Assembly: GCF_003382275.1 (NCBI RefSeq)
Contig: NZ_QTJX01000005.1
Coordinates: forward strand, 62,001 to 126,000
DNA length: 64,000 nt
Reading direction: 5' to 3'
From: Flagellimonas nanhaiensis
Lineage (GTDB): Bacteria; Bacteroidota; Bacteroidia; Flavobacteriales; Flavobacteriaceae
The notes beneath the pieces were generated by a model. That model was not told the DNA's origin. It was given only the letters and a program-made list of their open reading frames with translations, and made no database searches. Below are positions 54,854 through 63,768 of this stretch, in pieces (the first letter of the stretch is position 1; the number at the start of each line of letters is the position of its first letter). Made by a program: the position numbers and the translations under genes.

Positions 54854-55063
54854 CTATTGTAATTCGGGAACTGAATCCTTTTTGCATTCTTGTTCATCCG
54901 GAAGTTTACCACAAAAACCACAGGCTTCACCTTCTTTGTTCAAGAAAGGGTTTTGACTTGCGCATGTACCAGCAAACTTTCCATCTTTTTTAGACCAAAT
55001 TTTTATGGCAATCCCAGCGAAAGCGAGGGCCAAAATACCAATGGTCAAAAGGGCTAACTTCAT
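54854..55063 (-). CDS. small membrane protein with four cysteines, candidate NqrM-like Na+-NQR maturation factor
   Basis: 69 residues from the ATG at 55063 (a TTG six codons upstream lies inside a promoter box). One N-terminal helix (about 3-23, LALLTIGILALAFAGIAIKIW), then KKDGKFAGTCASQNPF, GEACGFCGK and a last Cys in EQECKK: four cysteines. NqrM (DUF539) has the same plan: a single helix, then GSC and a CxC/C cluster, needed to build the NqrD/NqrE iron site. The genome region encodes a complete Na+-NQR but no other NqrM. The match is by layout and a few residues, so the assignment is a hypothesis. Confidence 0.6.
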   Translation of the reverse strand: MKLALLTIGILALAFAGIAIKIWSKKDGKFAGTCASQNPFLNKEGEACGFCGKLPDEQECKKDSVPELQ

Positions 55064-55078
55064 ATTCCAACTTTTGGA

Positions 55079-55086
55079 CAAAGGTA
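55079..55086 (-). promoter_or_regulatory. -7 box for the NqrM-like gene
   Basis: TACCTTTG (TAnnTTTG) 15 bases upstream of the ATG at 55063; a TTG 24 bases further upstream could be the -33 box. Confidence 0.5.
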
Positions 55087-55139
55087 CAAAATACCCCTGT
55101 AAAGAAGGCCCAAGTTTAAGGATACTTTAGGGTTCGTAT

Positions 55140-55898
55140 TTAATAGGTGATATTGGCCACTATGTTTTCTACGGATGGAGATGTATTTCCTCCTTCAGGC
55201 TCAATTGTAATGTAACCAATTGCATTTTCTGCATAGGGTAGGGCCATTAGTTTGTCTTTGTCTTCAAACTGTTTGATGACCCCAAGGTTCACCAGCTCTC
55301 CATTCACTTCTGCCCACATCTGGAAGCATTTGTTTTCAGGGAGATTGGGAACACTGCTGACATTGATATAGGAAAGCTTCTTTACTGGATTGATATAAGC
55401 TATGGCTTTCAGCTCTTTTCCTTCTTTTTTGCCCCTTAGGTTATATTTTTTTGTAGCTGGATTGTTAAGGACGATGAACTGGTTTCTAACATCTTCAAGT
55501 TGGGTCCTCATGTTTTCCTCCAAGTACTTGATTTTGTTGGTCACTAAAGTGTTTTCCTCTTGGAGAGCCTTGTTCTGGTTCCAGAAGAAGTAAGAGGAAC
55601 CAGCAAATACCATGATGGCCACACTTGCCGCTATGGCATATCTGAAGAACCTTCTGCTGACCACTTTCTGACTTTTGGCACTGCTTAGAATGACTTCCTT
55701 GAGTCCATCTGGTGTATTTCTGGAATACATTTTTGCAAATGCCTCTAGATTATCCTGCAACTCGTTATAGGTTTCCCTTACCTTCGGGTACATGGCAATA
55801 TACCTTTCAGCTTTTAGGGTCTCCTCTTTGCTGGTTTGGTCCAGAAGATATTTCTCCAGAATATCGGAATCCAAAAATATTTTTACTTTTTCTTTCAT
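55140..55898 (-). CDS. anti-sigma factor (RskA/anti-sigma-K type)
   Basis: 252 residues. The N-terminal cytoplasmic part (about 1-85; LEKYLLDQTSKEETLKAERYIAMYP) would hold the sigma factor. A single membrane helix follows (about 87-106, AIAASVAIMVFAGSSYFFW). A coiled stretch leads to the C-terminal RskA domain outside (CFQMWAEVNGELVNLGVIKQ, YITIEPEGGNTSPSVENI). Its ATG overlaps the end of the upstream sigma gene by 4 bases, the standard arrangement for a sigma/anti-sigma pair. Confidence 0.92.
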   Translation of the reverse strand: MKEKVKIFLDSDILEKYLLDQTSKEETLKAERYIAMYPKVRETYNELQDNLEAFAKMYSRNTPDGLKEVILSSAKSQKVVSRRFFRYAIAASVAIMVFAGSSYFFWNQNKALQEENTLVTNKIKYLEENMRTQLEDVRNQFIVLNNPATKKYNLRGKKEGKELKAIAYINPVKKLSYINVSSVPNLPENKCFQMWAEVNGELVNLGVIKQFEDKDKLMALPYAENAIGYITIEPEGGNTSPSVENIVANITY

Positions 55899-56461
55899 GG
55901 CAACAAAATTATCAACAGAATGATGACCAATGTGGTACCGTAAATTTTTCCCAACTCTCTAAGGCCAATTTTTAATCTGGATTTAATGGTTCCTAAGGGC
56001 ATTTCCAATTCTTCACTTGCCTCTTGTTGTGTCATTCCTTCAAAAAATAAGGCTTCGAGGACAATTCTGTACTTAGGTTCCAATTTATCCAGGTTTTCCT
56101 GGATATCCATATGCTCTGGCCGTATGCCATCAACTCCTAGGTTATATACGTCAGAAACGTCTATTTGGACTTCTTTGTCGGTTTTATTGTTTATGCTTCT
56201 CAATTTGTCAATGGCCGTATTTCGTATAATTCGGAACAGCCAGGTAAAGAGTTTGGCTTTGGAAGGGTCGTAGGAATCTGCCTTTTTCCATATTTTAATG
56301 AAGCTCTCCTGCAATACATCCTGAGCCAATTCTTCATCCTTCACCACCTTATAGGCGACCCCGTAGAGTGTATCTCCGTAGTTGTCGTATAACAGAGATA
56401 TGGCTTTGTCATCTTTCTCCGCCAGAAGTGAAACAATATGTTTTTCAATTAGTGTACTCAT
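55895..56461 (-). CDS. RNA polymerase ECF sigma factor (SigK-like, paired with anti-sigma)
   Basis: 188 residues. Region 2: ISLLYDNYGDTLYGVAYKVV, LAQDVLQESFIKIWKKADSYDPSKAKLFTWLFRIIRNTAIDKLRS (read in parts; about 20-90). Region 4: LEPKYRIVLEALFFEGMTQQEASEELEMPLGTIKSRLKIGLREL (read in parts; about 126-170). The C-terminus is a hydrophobic tail (TLVIILLIILLP), unusual for a sigma factor and maybe membrane-associating. Coupled with the RskA-type anti-sigma gene by a 4-base overlap. Confidence 0.93.
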   Translation of the reverse strand: MSTLIEKHIVSLLAEKDDKAISLLYDNYGDTLYGVAYKVVKDEELAQDVLQESFIKIWKKADSYDPSKAKLFTWLFRIIRNTAIDKLRSINNKTDKEVQIDVSDVYNLGVDGIRPEHMDIQENLDKLEPKYRIVLEALFFEGMTQQEASEELEMPLGTIKSRLKIGLRELGKIYGTTLVIILLIILLP

Positions 56462-56659
56462 TTAAGGTTCAATAAGGTAAAATTTCTGGGGGCAAAATCT
56501 AAAATAAGGTTTATATCGTATATACTACAACGTTGCAAAGTAAAAAGGATTATTGCAGCTATACAATTCGATTAAAATATAGGGCCTTGGCCCGTTCGGT
56601 ATAAATAAATTTGGTTAGTTTGGTTTGGTATAACCCCTGTTATTGTCACAATGCGGGGG

Positions 56660-57676
56660 TTATCTTATTATATTCACCTCAGGTTGAAGGGTTACGCCAA
56701 ATTTTTGAGCTACTTCTTCTTGGATTTCTTCTGCCAGCTCTACGATTTCTTTACCTGTGGCATTTCCGTAGTTTACAAGAACCAGCGCCTGTTTCTCATG
56801 AACTCCGGCATCTCCTTTTCTTTTGCCCTTGAACCCACATTGTTCAATTAACCAACCTGCTGGAATCTTAACCTGATTGTCATCCATTTGGTACGAGGGG
56901 ACATTGGGATGAGCCTTTTTCAATTTTTCAAATGCTTTTTTGGAGATAACAGGGTTTTTAAAGAAGCTTCCACTATTCCCTAGCTCTTCTGGGTCTGGTA
57001 GTTTACTTTGACGGATTGCAATAACGGCATCGGAGATATTCCTGATAGTGGGGTATACAATGCCCACTTTTTTTAACTCGCCTTCAATGGCGCCATACCC
57101 TGTGTTCAGTGTATGGTTTTTTTTGGTCAACTTAAGATTTACCGAGGTGATGATATATTTATTTTTGGCTTCTCCTTTAAATATGGAATCCCTATAACCA
57201 AAATTACAGCTCTCATGATCAAAGGTTACCAATTCTCCAGTATCCACTTCCATGGCAACACAGCTTGCGAAAACATCTTTCAACTCTACCCCATAGGCAC
57301 CAATATTTTGGATTGGAGCCGTACCTGTATTTCCTGGAATCAAAGAAAGATTTTCAAGGCCGCCATAGCCATGGTCCAGTGTCCAGAGGACCAGTTCATG
57401 CCAGTTTTCTCCTGCCATCACCTTGATTTCAACGGTATCTTCATCTTCATCAACAATGCTGATGCCCTTTAAGTTGATGTGCATCACCAAGGCATTTATG
57501 TCTTTGGTCAACAACATATTGCTCCCGCCACTTATGACAAACCTATTTGGATAGGCCTCAAGCTCAAGTATTTTCTGAAGTTGGGCCAAACCCGTGATTT
57601 CAACAAAAAAGCGAGCTTTAACATCAATACCAAAGGTATTGTAATGTTTTAGGGATATGTTTTCTTGAATGTTCAC
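56660..57676 (-). CDS. murB: UDP-N-acetylenolpyruvoylglucosamine reductase
   Basis: FAD enzyme making UDP-N-acetylmuramate for peptidoglycan. 338 residues, type I: FAD-binding FVISGGSNMLLTKD (about 46-59) and LSLIPGNTGTAPIQNIGAYGVEL (about 111-133), CNFGYRDSIFKG with substrate Tyr/Arg, LGNSGSFFKNPVI with the proton-donor Ser, and the C-terminal LIEQCGFKGKRKGDAGVHEKQALVLVN. It overlaps the upstream aminotransferase stop by 4 bases (ATGA), so they are coupled. The stop codon lies inside a possible hairpin (ATAACCCC/GGGGTTAT). Confidence 0.96.
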   Translation of the reverse strand: MNIQENISLKHYNTFGIDVKARFFVEITGLAQLQKILELEAYPNRFVISGGSNMLLTKDINALVMHINLKGISIVDEDEDTVEIKVMAGENWHELVLWTLDHGYGGLENLSLIPGNTGTAPIQNIGAYGVELKDVFASCVAMEVDTGELVTFDHESCNFGYRDSIFKGEAKNKYIITSVNLKLTKKNHTLNTGYGAIEGELKKVGIVYPTIRNISDAVIAIRQSKLPDPEELGNSGSFFKNPVISKKAFEKLKKAHPNVPSYQMDDNQVKIPAGWLIEQCGFKGKRKGDAGVHEKQALVLVNYGNATGKEIVELAEEIQEEVAQKFGVTLQPEVNIIR

Positions 57677-58866
57677 CGACTTGCATAAAGTGTTAAGCCC
57701 TTTCCTAAAATTTGTACAGCTTCTACAAGTAATTCCTTTTCCAGAACATAGGCAATCCTGATTTGGTTTTTACCCATGCCTTTTGTGGCATAGAAGCCAG
57801 AAGCTGGAGCAACCATGACCGTATTTCCGTTTGCGTCAAATTTCTCAAGTAACCATTGGGCAAAATCATCTGCATCCTTCACTGGAAGCTCAACCACACA
57901 GTAGAAAGCACCTTGAGGAACTGCAACTTTAACATCATCCAGTTTTTTAAGTTCAGAAACCAAGATGTCTCTTCTGGAAACATATTCTTTTTTAACCTCA
58001 TCAAAATAAGACGGAGGTGTCTCTAAAGCAGCTTCGCTAGCTATTTGTGCAAAGGTTGGCGGCGATAATCTTGCCTGGGCAAATTTAAGAGCGGTTTGTA
58101 TGACATCTTTATTTTTTGAAACCAAACAACCTATCCGGGCTCCGCACATACTATACCGTTTGGAAACAGAGTCCACAACAATGGCATGCTCTTCCAGTCC
58201 AGATTCTTGCAAAATGGAGTAGTGCTCCCTGCCTTCATAGGTGAACTCACGGTATACCTCATCAGCAATTAAGAAGAGATTGTGTTTTTTCACCAATTTG
58301 GCAAGCTGCTGAATTTCTTCCTTGCTATACAGATAGCCTGTAGGATTTCCAGGGTTGCAGATTAGTATTGCTTTTGTTTTGGGCGTAATAAGTTTTTCAA
58401 AATCAGCAATGGGTGGAAGTGCAAAATTATTGTCAATCGTCGATACAATCGGAACTACTTTTACACCCGAAGCTGTCGCAAAACCATTGTAATTGGCATA
58501 AAAAGGCTCTGGGATGATAATCTCATCCTCGGCATCCATAATGGTCCCCATAGCAAAATACAATGCCTCTGAACCTCCAGTGGTCACAATTAAGTCCTTA
58601 GAAGTAACTTGAATGTCGTTCTTTGCGTAATATTCAGCAATTTTCTGGCGATATTGCTCAGAACCCTCGGTCATACTATACGCCAGGACATCTATGTCAT
58701 GATTTCGAACGGCGTCCAGGGCTACTTTAGGTGTTTTGATGTCAGGTTGACCAATGTTGAGATGAATTACGTTAACCCCTCTTTTTTTGGCTGCTTCGGC
58801 AAATGGAACCAACTTTCTAATGGGGGATTCAGGCATCGACACCCCTTTTCTGGATATACTTGGCAT
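57673..58866 (-). CDS. class I/II pyridoxal-phosphate aminotransferase
   Basis: 397 residues from the ATG at 58866 (MPSISRKGVSMPESPIRKLV); a longer frame upstream has no family-like sequence. Motifs: VIHLNIGQPDIKTP, AILICNPGNPTGYLYSKEE (NPGNPTG), FLIADEVYREF and the Schiff-base Lys in VVDSVSKRYSMCGARIGCLV. The C-terminal Arg in QIRIAYV binds the substrate carboxylate. Substrate (aspartate, alanine or aromatic amino acids) is not clear. Coupled with murB by a 4-base overlap. Confidence 0.9.
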   Translation of the reverse strand: MPSISRKGVSMPESPIRKLVPFAEAAKKRGVNVIHLNIGQPDIKTPKVALDAVRNHDIDVLAYSMTEGSEQYRQKIAEYYAKNDIQVTSKDLIVTTGGSEALYFAMGTIMDAEDEIIIPEPFYANYNGFATASGVKVVPIVSTIDNNFALPPIADFEKLITPKTKAILICNPGNPTGYLYSKEEIQQLAKLVKKHNLFLIADEVYREFTYEGREHYSILQESGLEEHAIVVDSVSKRYSMCGARIGCLVSKNKDVIQTALKFAQARLSPPTFAQIASEAALETPPSYFDEVKKEYVSRRDILVSELKKLDDVKVAVPQGAFYCVVELPVKDADDFAQWLLEKFDANGNTVMVAPASGFYATKGMGKNQIRIAYVLEKELLVEAVQILGKGLTLYASR

Positions 58867-58944
58867 GCGTAAAATTTTAAGCAAAAATGGGAAAACCAAT
58901 ACTCGAAAACAACACATTTGCCCATTATTTGATTCGTTATGTGA

Positions 58945-60357
58945 ATGTTAAATTACAAGTCTTTTTGCCCTCTTTTTAGTATATTTAAGAAGCTTAACCG
59001 GTTAGAAGCAAGTAAATTGAAAAGAAAACTACGCTTTCTTACACTTCTTGTGGCGCTGTTGCCATTTATGATTTCAGCGCAAGGATTCAAATTACCCAAA
59101 GATCAGAAGTTCCAAAAAATCAATTTTGAGATGATCAATAATTTGATCATTGTTCCTCTGGAAATCAACGGGGCCAAACTAACCTTTGTGCTGGATTCAG
59201 GTGTTGGGAAACCAATTCTTTTCAATCTTTCCGATCAAGATTCCCTTCAAATCAATAATGTTTCCGAAGTTACCATACGGGGATTGGGTGATGGGGAACC
59301 CATGAAAGCTCTTAAATCTAAAGGTAACGCCTTCAAACTTGGAAAAGCAAAGAACTACAATCAGGAGCTGTATGTGGTGTTGGACAAGGAAATAAATTTT
59401 TCCACTTCCTTGGGCATTCCGGTACATGGGATTTTGGGATACGAGTTATTTCGGGATTTTGTGGTTGAAATCAACTATGGCGCCCAGAGTATAAAATTGC
59501 ACAACCCAGAATTATATAGACCACCTGCCAATACCAGAAAATCGCAGACACTCCCTCTTTCTATTGACAGGAAAAAGGCCTACTTACAAGGTACGGTATT
59601 GTTTAAGGATTCAGAAAATGTTCCAGTTAAATTATTGGTGGATACCGGTAGCAGTGATGCTTTGTGGCTTTTCCATGAACCAGAGAAGGGCCTTGAAATC
59701 CCGGAGAAGAACTATGAAGATTATTTAGGTCGAGGGCTTAGCGGTGATATTTTTGGTAAACGTACCAAGGTCAGCGGGATTAAAATTGGGGATTTTGAGT
59801 TGAAAGATGCTAAAGCTGCCTTCCCATATCGCGAATCGTTTGGATTTTTCAACAATCTGGGAGACCGTAATGGAAGCGTTGGAGGAGAGATATTAAAACG
59901 GTTCAATATCATTTTCGATTATGGTAGGGAGCAGGTAACGCTAAAAAAGAACGGAAACTTTAGAGCTCCATTTCAATATAATTTGGCGGGGATAGCCCTT
60001 CAACATAACGGATTGCGGTATATCGCAGAAAGTATAGCTGATTTTAACGGTGTGGTCCGAGAGGACGATTCCAGCTTTGGAAACGTGCAGATTTTACTTG
60101 AAAACAAGACGCGTTTGAGCTTGGTTCCAGAAATTGTGGTATCGGGTATTAGGGCAGGAAGCCCTGCTCACGAGGCCGGTTTACAAGAAGGAGATGTAAT
60201 TCTTGCCGTAAATGGAAAGAGCATTCACAGATACAAACTTCAAGAAGTGCTTAAAATGCTCAACGAAAAGGAAGGTAAACGAATCAAGGTCTTGATAGAA
60301 CGTTATGATCGTGACCTCATGTTCACCTTTGTCCTCAAAAAAGTCTTTGACGATTAA
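58945..60357 (+). CDS. exported retropepsin-like aspartyl protease with C-terminal PDZ domain
   Basis: 470 residues. A hydrophobic export signal (KRKLRFLTLLVALLPFMISAQG) lies 25 residues after the ATG, so a TTG at 59017 could be the true start. Two retropepsin-like repeats follow with VLDSGVGKPILF (degenerate, DSG; about 82-93) and LLVDTGSSDALWLF (canonical DTG, about 230-243). A PDZ domain (about 395-455) contains VSGIRAGSPAHEAGLQEGDVILAVNGKSI. It is likely periplasmic. The first site reading DSG rather than DTG is still compatible with activity. It is divergent from the aminotransferase gene. Confidence 0.85.
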   Translation: MLNYKSFCPLFSIFKKLNRLEASKLKRKLRFLTLLVALLPFMISAQGFKLPKDQKFQKINFEMINNLIIVPLEINGAKLTFVLDSGVGKPILFNLSDQDSLQINNVSEVTIRGLGDGEPMKALKSKGNAFKLGKAKNYNQELYVVLDKEINFSTSLGIPVHGILGYELFRDFVVEINYGAQSIKLHNPELYRPPANTRKSQTLPLSIDRKKAYLQGTVLFKDSENVPVKLLVDTGSSDALWLFHEPEKGLEIPEKNYEDYLGRGLSGDIFGKRTKVSGIKIGDFELKDAKAAFPYRESFGFFNNLGDRNGSVGGEILKRFNIIFDYGREQVTLKKNGNFRAPFQYNLAGIALQHNGLRYIAESIADFNGVVREDDSSFGNVQILLENKTRLSLVPEIVVSGIRAGSPAHEAGLQEGDVILAVNGKSIHRYKLQEVLKMLNEKEGKRIKVLIERYDRDLMFTFVLKKVFDD

Positions 60358-60359
60358 AA

Positions 60360-60390
60360 AAGCCCCAAAAACTTTACATTTTTGAGGCTT
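60360..60390. terminator. bidirectional terminator between the aspartyl protease and DUF1573 genes
   Basis: AAGCC-C-CAAAAA (60360-60371) pairs with TTTTTG-A-GGCTT (60379-60390), one mismatch. On the minus strand it is followed by a T run, so it mainly serves the DUF1573 gene. Confidence 0.75.
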
Positions 60391-60420
60391 AACTATGTTA
60401 AATCTTTAGGTATTGCCTAT

Positions 60421-60810
60421 TTATTTGGCTCCTTCTCCTTTAACGGTTCCTTTTATTTTTAAAACCTTGGTAGGAGTATCAGCATTGGAAGTTACCGTAA
60501 TGGCCTTCCTGATAGGTCCAACCCTGTTGGTATCATATTTCACCTGAATTTCACCAGTTTTTCCCGGTAAAATAGGATCTTCTGGTTTCTTTGGAATAGT
60601 ACATCCGCAACTTGATCTTACATTACTTATGACCAATGGCACCGTTCCAGTGTTGGTAAACTCAAATACACGAACACCGTCACTGCCTTTTTCAATTTCA
60701 CCATAGTCAATGGTCTCATTCTTAAATTCAATCTTTGCTGTTGCATCTTGGGCATAAACACCGTAGGAAAGCAATCCAACAAACAACATGAGTACAGTTT
60801 TTTTCATCAT
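60421..60810 (-). CDS. exported DUF1573 family protein
   Basis: 129 residues from the ATG at 60810 (a second ATG follows directly). Signal peptide about 1-21 (LFVGLLSYGVYAQ). The mature part is one immunoglobulin-like beta domain of the DUF1573/ASH type: IDYGEIEKGSDGVRVFEFTNTG, VPLVISNVRSSCGCTIPKKP with the conserved SCGCT cysteines, and IRKAITVTSNADTPTKVLKIKG. It is common in Bacteroidota periplasms, function unknown. A longer TTG-started form crosses its two-box promoter and is rejected. Confidence 0.88.
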   Translation of the reverse strand: MMKKTVLMLFVGLLSYGVYAQDATAKIEFKNETIDYGEIEKGSDGVRVFEFTNTGTVPLVISNVRSSCGCTIPKKPEDPILPGKTGEIQVKYDTNRVGPIRKAITVTSNADTPTKVLKIKGTVKGEGAK

Positions 60811-60830
60811 TTCTAGTTTTGGGTGAACTC

Positions 60831-60862
60831 CAAATGTAGATGTTTTCCCACCTGCATCCAAA
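60831..60862 (-). promoter_or_regulatory. two-box promoter of the DUF1573 gene
   Basis: On the minus strand TTTG (60859-60862), 20-base spacer, TACATTTG (60831-60838), then 20 bases to the ATG. Both boxes and spacing match the Bacteroidota consensus. Confidence 0.65.
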
Positions 60863-60867
60863 ATTCT

Positions 60868-60897
60868 TTTGTTATGTAATAACGTTACTTATTTTTG
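60868..60897 (+). promoter_or_regulatory. two-box promoter of valS
   Basis: TTTG (60868-60871), 18-base spacer, TATTTTTG (60890-60897). It leaves a leader of about 100 bases before the valS ATG. It is back-to-back with the DUF1573 promoter. Confidence 0.6.
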
Positions 60898-61006
60898 TTT
60901 CGTATTTCTGAATCAGTTCCCAAGTTAAGAATAGTGTAAATTTAACATAGAACACCTCCTTAATGCAACCGATTCGGTTCCAAAAAGACAAAAACTATAC
61001 CGAAAA

Positions 61007-63637
61007 ATGGAAATTCCATCAAAATATGAGCCCAATAGGGTAGAGGAGCACTGGTATCAATACTGGATGAAGCATGATTTTTTTAGTTCAAAACCCGATG
61101 AAAGAGAACCCTATACCATTGTAATACCCCCGCCTAACGTAACCGGAGTACTACATATGGGCCATATGCTCAACAATACCATTCAGGATGTTTTGATACG
61201 CAGGGCCAGATTATTAGGCAAAAATGCGTGCTGGGTCCCTGGAATGGACCATGCTTCCATTGCTACGGAGGCCAAAGTTGTTGCAAAATTGCAAGAAGAG
61301 GGCATAAATAAGGCAGATTTGACCCGAGAGGACTTTTTAAAGCATGCTTGGGAATGGACCAATGAATATGGTGGGGTAATTCTGCAGCAGTTGAAGAAAC
61401 TGGGCTGTTCCTGCGATTGGGACCGCACAAAATTCACCATGGATGACGATATGTCAGCCTCCGTGATCAAGGTCTTTGTGGATTTGTACAAAAAAGGACT
61501 GATCTACAGAGGTTATCGCATGGTAAATTGGGACCCGCAGGCAAAAACCACCCTCTCCGATGAAGAAGTCGTTTATGAAGAAAGGCAGGGAAATCTATAT
61601 TACCTGTCCTACGCAATAGAAGGTTCAGACGAAAAAGTAACAATTGCTACTACGCGACCTGAAACTATTCTAGGTGATACCGCCATATGTATCAATCCTA
61701 ATGATGAAAGATATTATCATTTAAGAGGGAAAAAAGCCATTGTACCGATATGTAACAGGGTAATTCCAATTATTGAGGATGACTACGTAGATGTCGAATT
61801 TGGTACAGGGTGTCTAAAAGTGACTCCTGCGCATGATGAAAACGACAAAAACCTTGGTGATAAGCATGGCCTGGAGATAGTGGATATCTTCAATGAAGAT
61901 GCGACCTTGAACTCCTACGGCCTTCATTATGAAGGGAAAGACCGTTTTGTAGTGCGAAAGGAAATCAGCAAAGAACTGGAAGAAAAAGGTTTCTTGGTGA
62001 AGGTTGAGCAACATACCAACAAAGTTGGAACTTCAGAGCGTACCAAGGCGGTTATTGAGCCCAGACTGTCCGATCAGTGGTTTTTAAAGATGGAAGATTT
62101 GGCCAAACCGGCCCTTGAAGGGGTGTTAAAAACAAATGACATCAAATTTTACCCCAAAAAGTTTGAAAACACGTATCGTCACTGGATGGAGGGTATACGG
62201 GATTGGAACATTTCCCGCCAGTTGTGGTGGGGACAACAGATTCCGGCATATTATTATGGAGATGGCAAAGAAGACTTTGTGGTGGCAGAAACCCCGGAAG
62301 AGGCTTTGAAATTAGCCATTGAAAAGTCTGGAAACCAAGGATTAAAATTGCAGGACCTGAATCAAGATCAAGATGTACTGGATACCTGGTTCTCCTCCTG
62401 GCTATGGCCCATCAGCGTCTTCGGAGGCATCTTGGACCCGGATAATGAAGAGATCAATTATTATTACCCCACCAATGATTTGGTCACCGCTCCAGACATT
62501 ATTTTCTTCTGGGTGGCACGGATGATCATATCCGGGTATGAATATCGAGATAAACGACCTTTTGAAAATGTTTATTTCACGGGATTGGTAAGGGACAAAC
62601 AACGTCGTAAAATGTCTAAACAGTTGGGAAATTCTCCAGATGCACTTAAATTGATCAAAGATTTTGGTGCTGATGGTGTCCGTGTTGGACTGCTGTTGAG
62701 TTCGTCCGCTGGTAACGACATCATGTTTGACGAATCCTTATGCCAACAAGGAGCCAACTTTGCCAATAAAGTATGGAATGCGTTCCGATTGGTAAAAGGG
62801 TGGGAAGTGGCTGATTTACCACAACCTGAAGCTGCCAAAATTGGAATTGACTGGTACACGGCTAAGTTCAATAAAACATTGAAGGAGATTGAGGACCATT
62901 TTTCAAAATATAGAATTTCGGATGCCCTGATGGCTATTTACAAAATGGTTTGGGACGACTTTTGCTCGTGGCTTCTGGAAATAGTGAAACCTGCCTACCA
63001 ACAACCTATTGATCAAACCACGTACAATGCGGTGATTCGATTGTTTGAAGAAAACCTGAAGTTGATGCATCCTTTCATGCCATTTTTAACGGAAGAGGTA
63101 TGGCAACACATGGCAGAGCGTACGCCTGAGGAGGCATTGATGATATCCAATTGGCCAGAGGCTGGTGATGCACAAGCCTCGTTGATTACAGATTTTGATT
63201 TTGCAGCTGAGGTGATTTCTGGTGTACGTACCATAAGAAAAGAAAAGAATATTCCACAAAAGGAAACTTTGGAGCTTTCCATGTTGAATACCGAAGGTAT
63301 CAGCAATCAAATGGATGCCGTGATCATTAAATTGGCCAACCTATCAAAATTGGAAACCGTAGGTTCCAGTTTGGAAGGGGCTCTGAGCTTTCGGGTAAAG
63401 AGCAGTGAGTATTTTATCCCTATGGGTGATGCTATAGATGTTGAGGCCGAGATTAAAAAGATTTCCGAAGAGCTTGATTACACCCGCGGATTCCTAAAAT
63501 CTGTGCAAAAGAAATTGAGCAATGAGCGCTTTGTCAACAATGCCCCAGAACAGGTAGTAGCCCTTGAGAAAAAGAAAGCTGCGGATGCCGAGGCTAAAAT
63601 TGAGACTTTGGAAAAAAGTTTGGCAGGACTGGAGTAA
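61007..63637 (+). CDS. valS: valyl-tRNA synthetase
   Basis: Charges tRNA-Val. 876 residues: class I signature HMGH (50-53) in [17 protein letters not shown], editing domain around [16 protein letters not shown], catalytic [17 protein letters not shown] (535-539, the KMSKS loop), the anticodon-binding region, and a C-terminal coiled coil (about 805-876, [22 protein letters not shown]). Complete and typical for ValS. A leader of about 100 bases after the putative promoter has no recognised riboswitch. Confidence 0.98.
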   Translation: MEIPSKYEPNRVEEHWYQYWMKHDFFSSKPDEREPYTIVIPPPNVTGVLHMGHMLNNTIQDVLIRRARLLGKNACWVPGMDHASIATEAKVVAKLQEEGINKADLTREDFLKHAWEWTNEYGGVILQQLKKLGCSCDWDRTKFTMDDDMSASVIKVFVDLYKKGLIYRGYRMVNWDPQAKTTLSDEEVVYEERQGNLYYLSYAIEGSDEKVTIATTRPETILGDTAICINPNDERYYHLRGKKAIVPICNRVIPIIEDDYVDVEFGTGCLKVTPAHDENDKNLGDKHGLEIVDIFNEDATLNSYGLHYEGKDRFVVRKEISKELEEKGFLVKVEQHTNKVGTSERTKAVIEPRLSDQWFLKMEDLAKPALEGVLKTNDIKFYPKKFENTYRHWMEGIRDWNISRQLWWGQQIPAYYYGDGKEDFVVAETPEEALKLAIEKSGNQGLKLQDLNQDQDVLDTWFSSWLWPISVFGGILDPDNEEINYYYPTNDLVTAPDIIFFWVARMIISGYEYRDKRPFENVYFTGLVRDKQRRKMSKQLGNSPDALKLIKDFGADGVRVGLLLSSSAGNDIMFDESLCQQGANFANKVWNAFRLVKGWEVADLPQPEAAKIGIDWYTAKFNKTLKEIEDHFSKYRISDALMAIYKMVWDDFCSWLLEIVKPAYQQPIDQTTYNAVIRLFEENLKLMHPFMPFLTEEVWQHMAERTPEEALMISNWPEAGDAQASLITDFDFAAEVISGVRTIRKEKNIPQKETLELSMLNTEGISNQMDAVIIKLANLSKLETVGSSLEGALSFRVKSSEYFIPMGDAIDVEAEIKKISEELDYTRGFLKSVQKKLSNERFVNNAPEQVVALEKKKAADAEAKIETLEKSLAGLE

Positions 63638-63768
63638 GTCGGTGCCAGGGAGTAAAGTACCGTTCGCAAAGAGCATTTCATGCTGTTTTCCAGTTTTGAG
63701 GCACAACATCTATTATTACTGTAACAGTCGTGTTTTGAGATGTGTCTAAAAGTCATAAACCAAAAATT

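Noticed and set aside
56575..56662. GGGCCTTGGCCC and the ATAACCCC/GGGGTTAT hairpin as a tRNA or terminator
   Set aside because: No cloverleaf or TTCGA-type arm can be formed. The hairpin overlaps the murB stop and has no T run, so it is at best a weak terminator.
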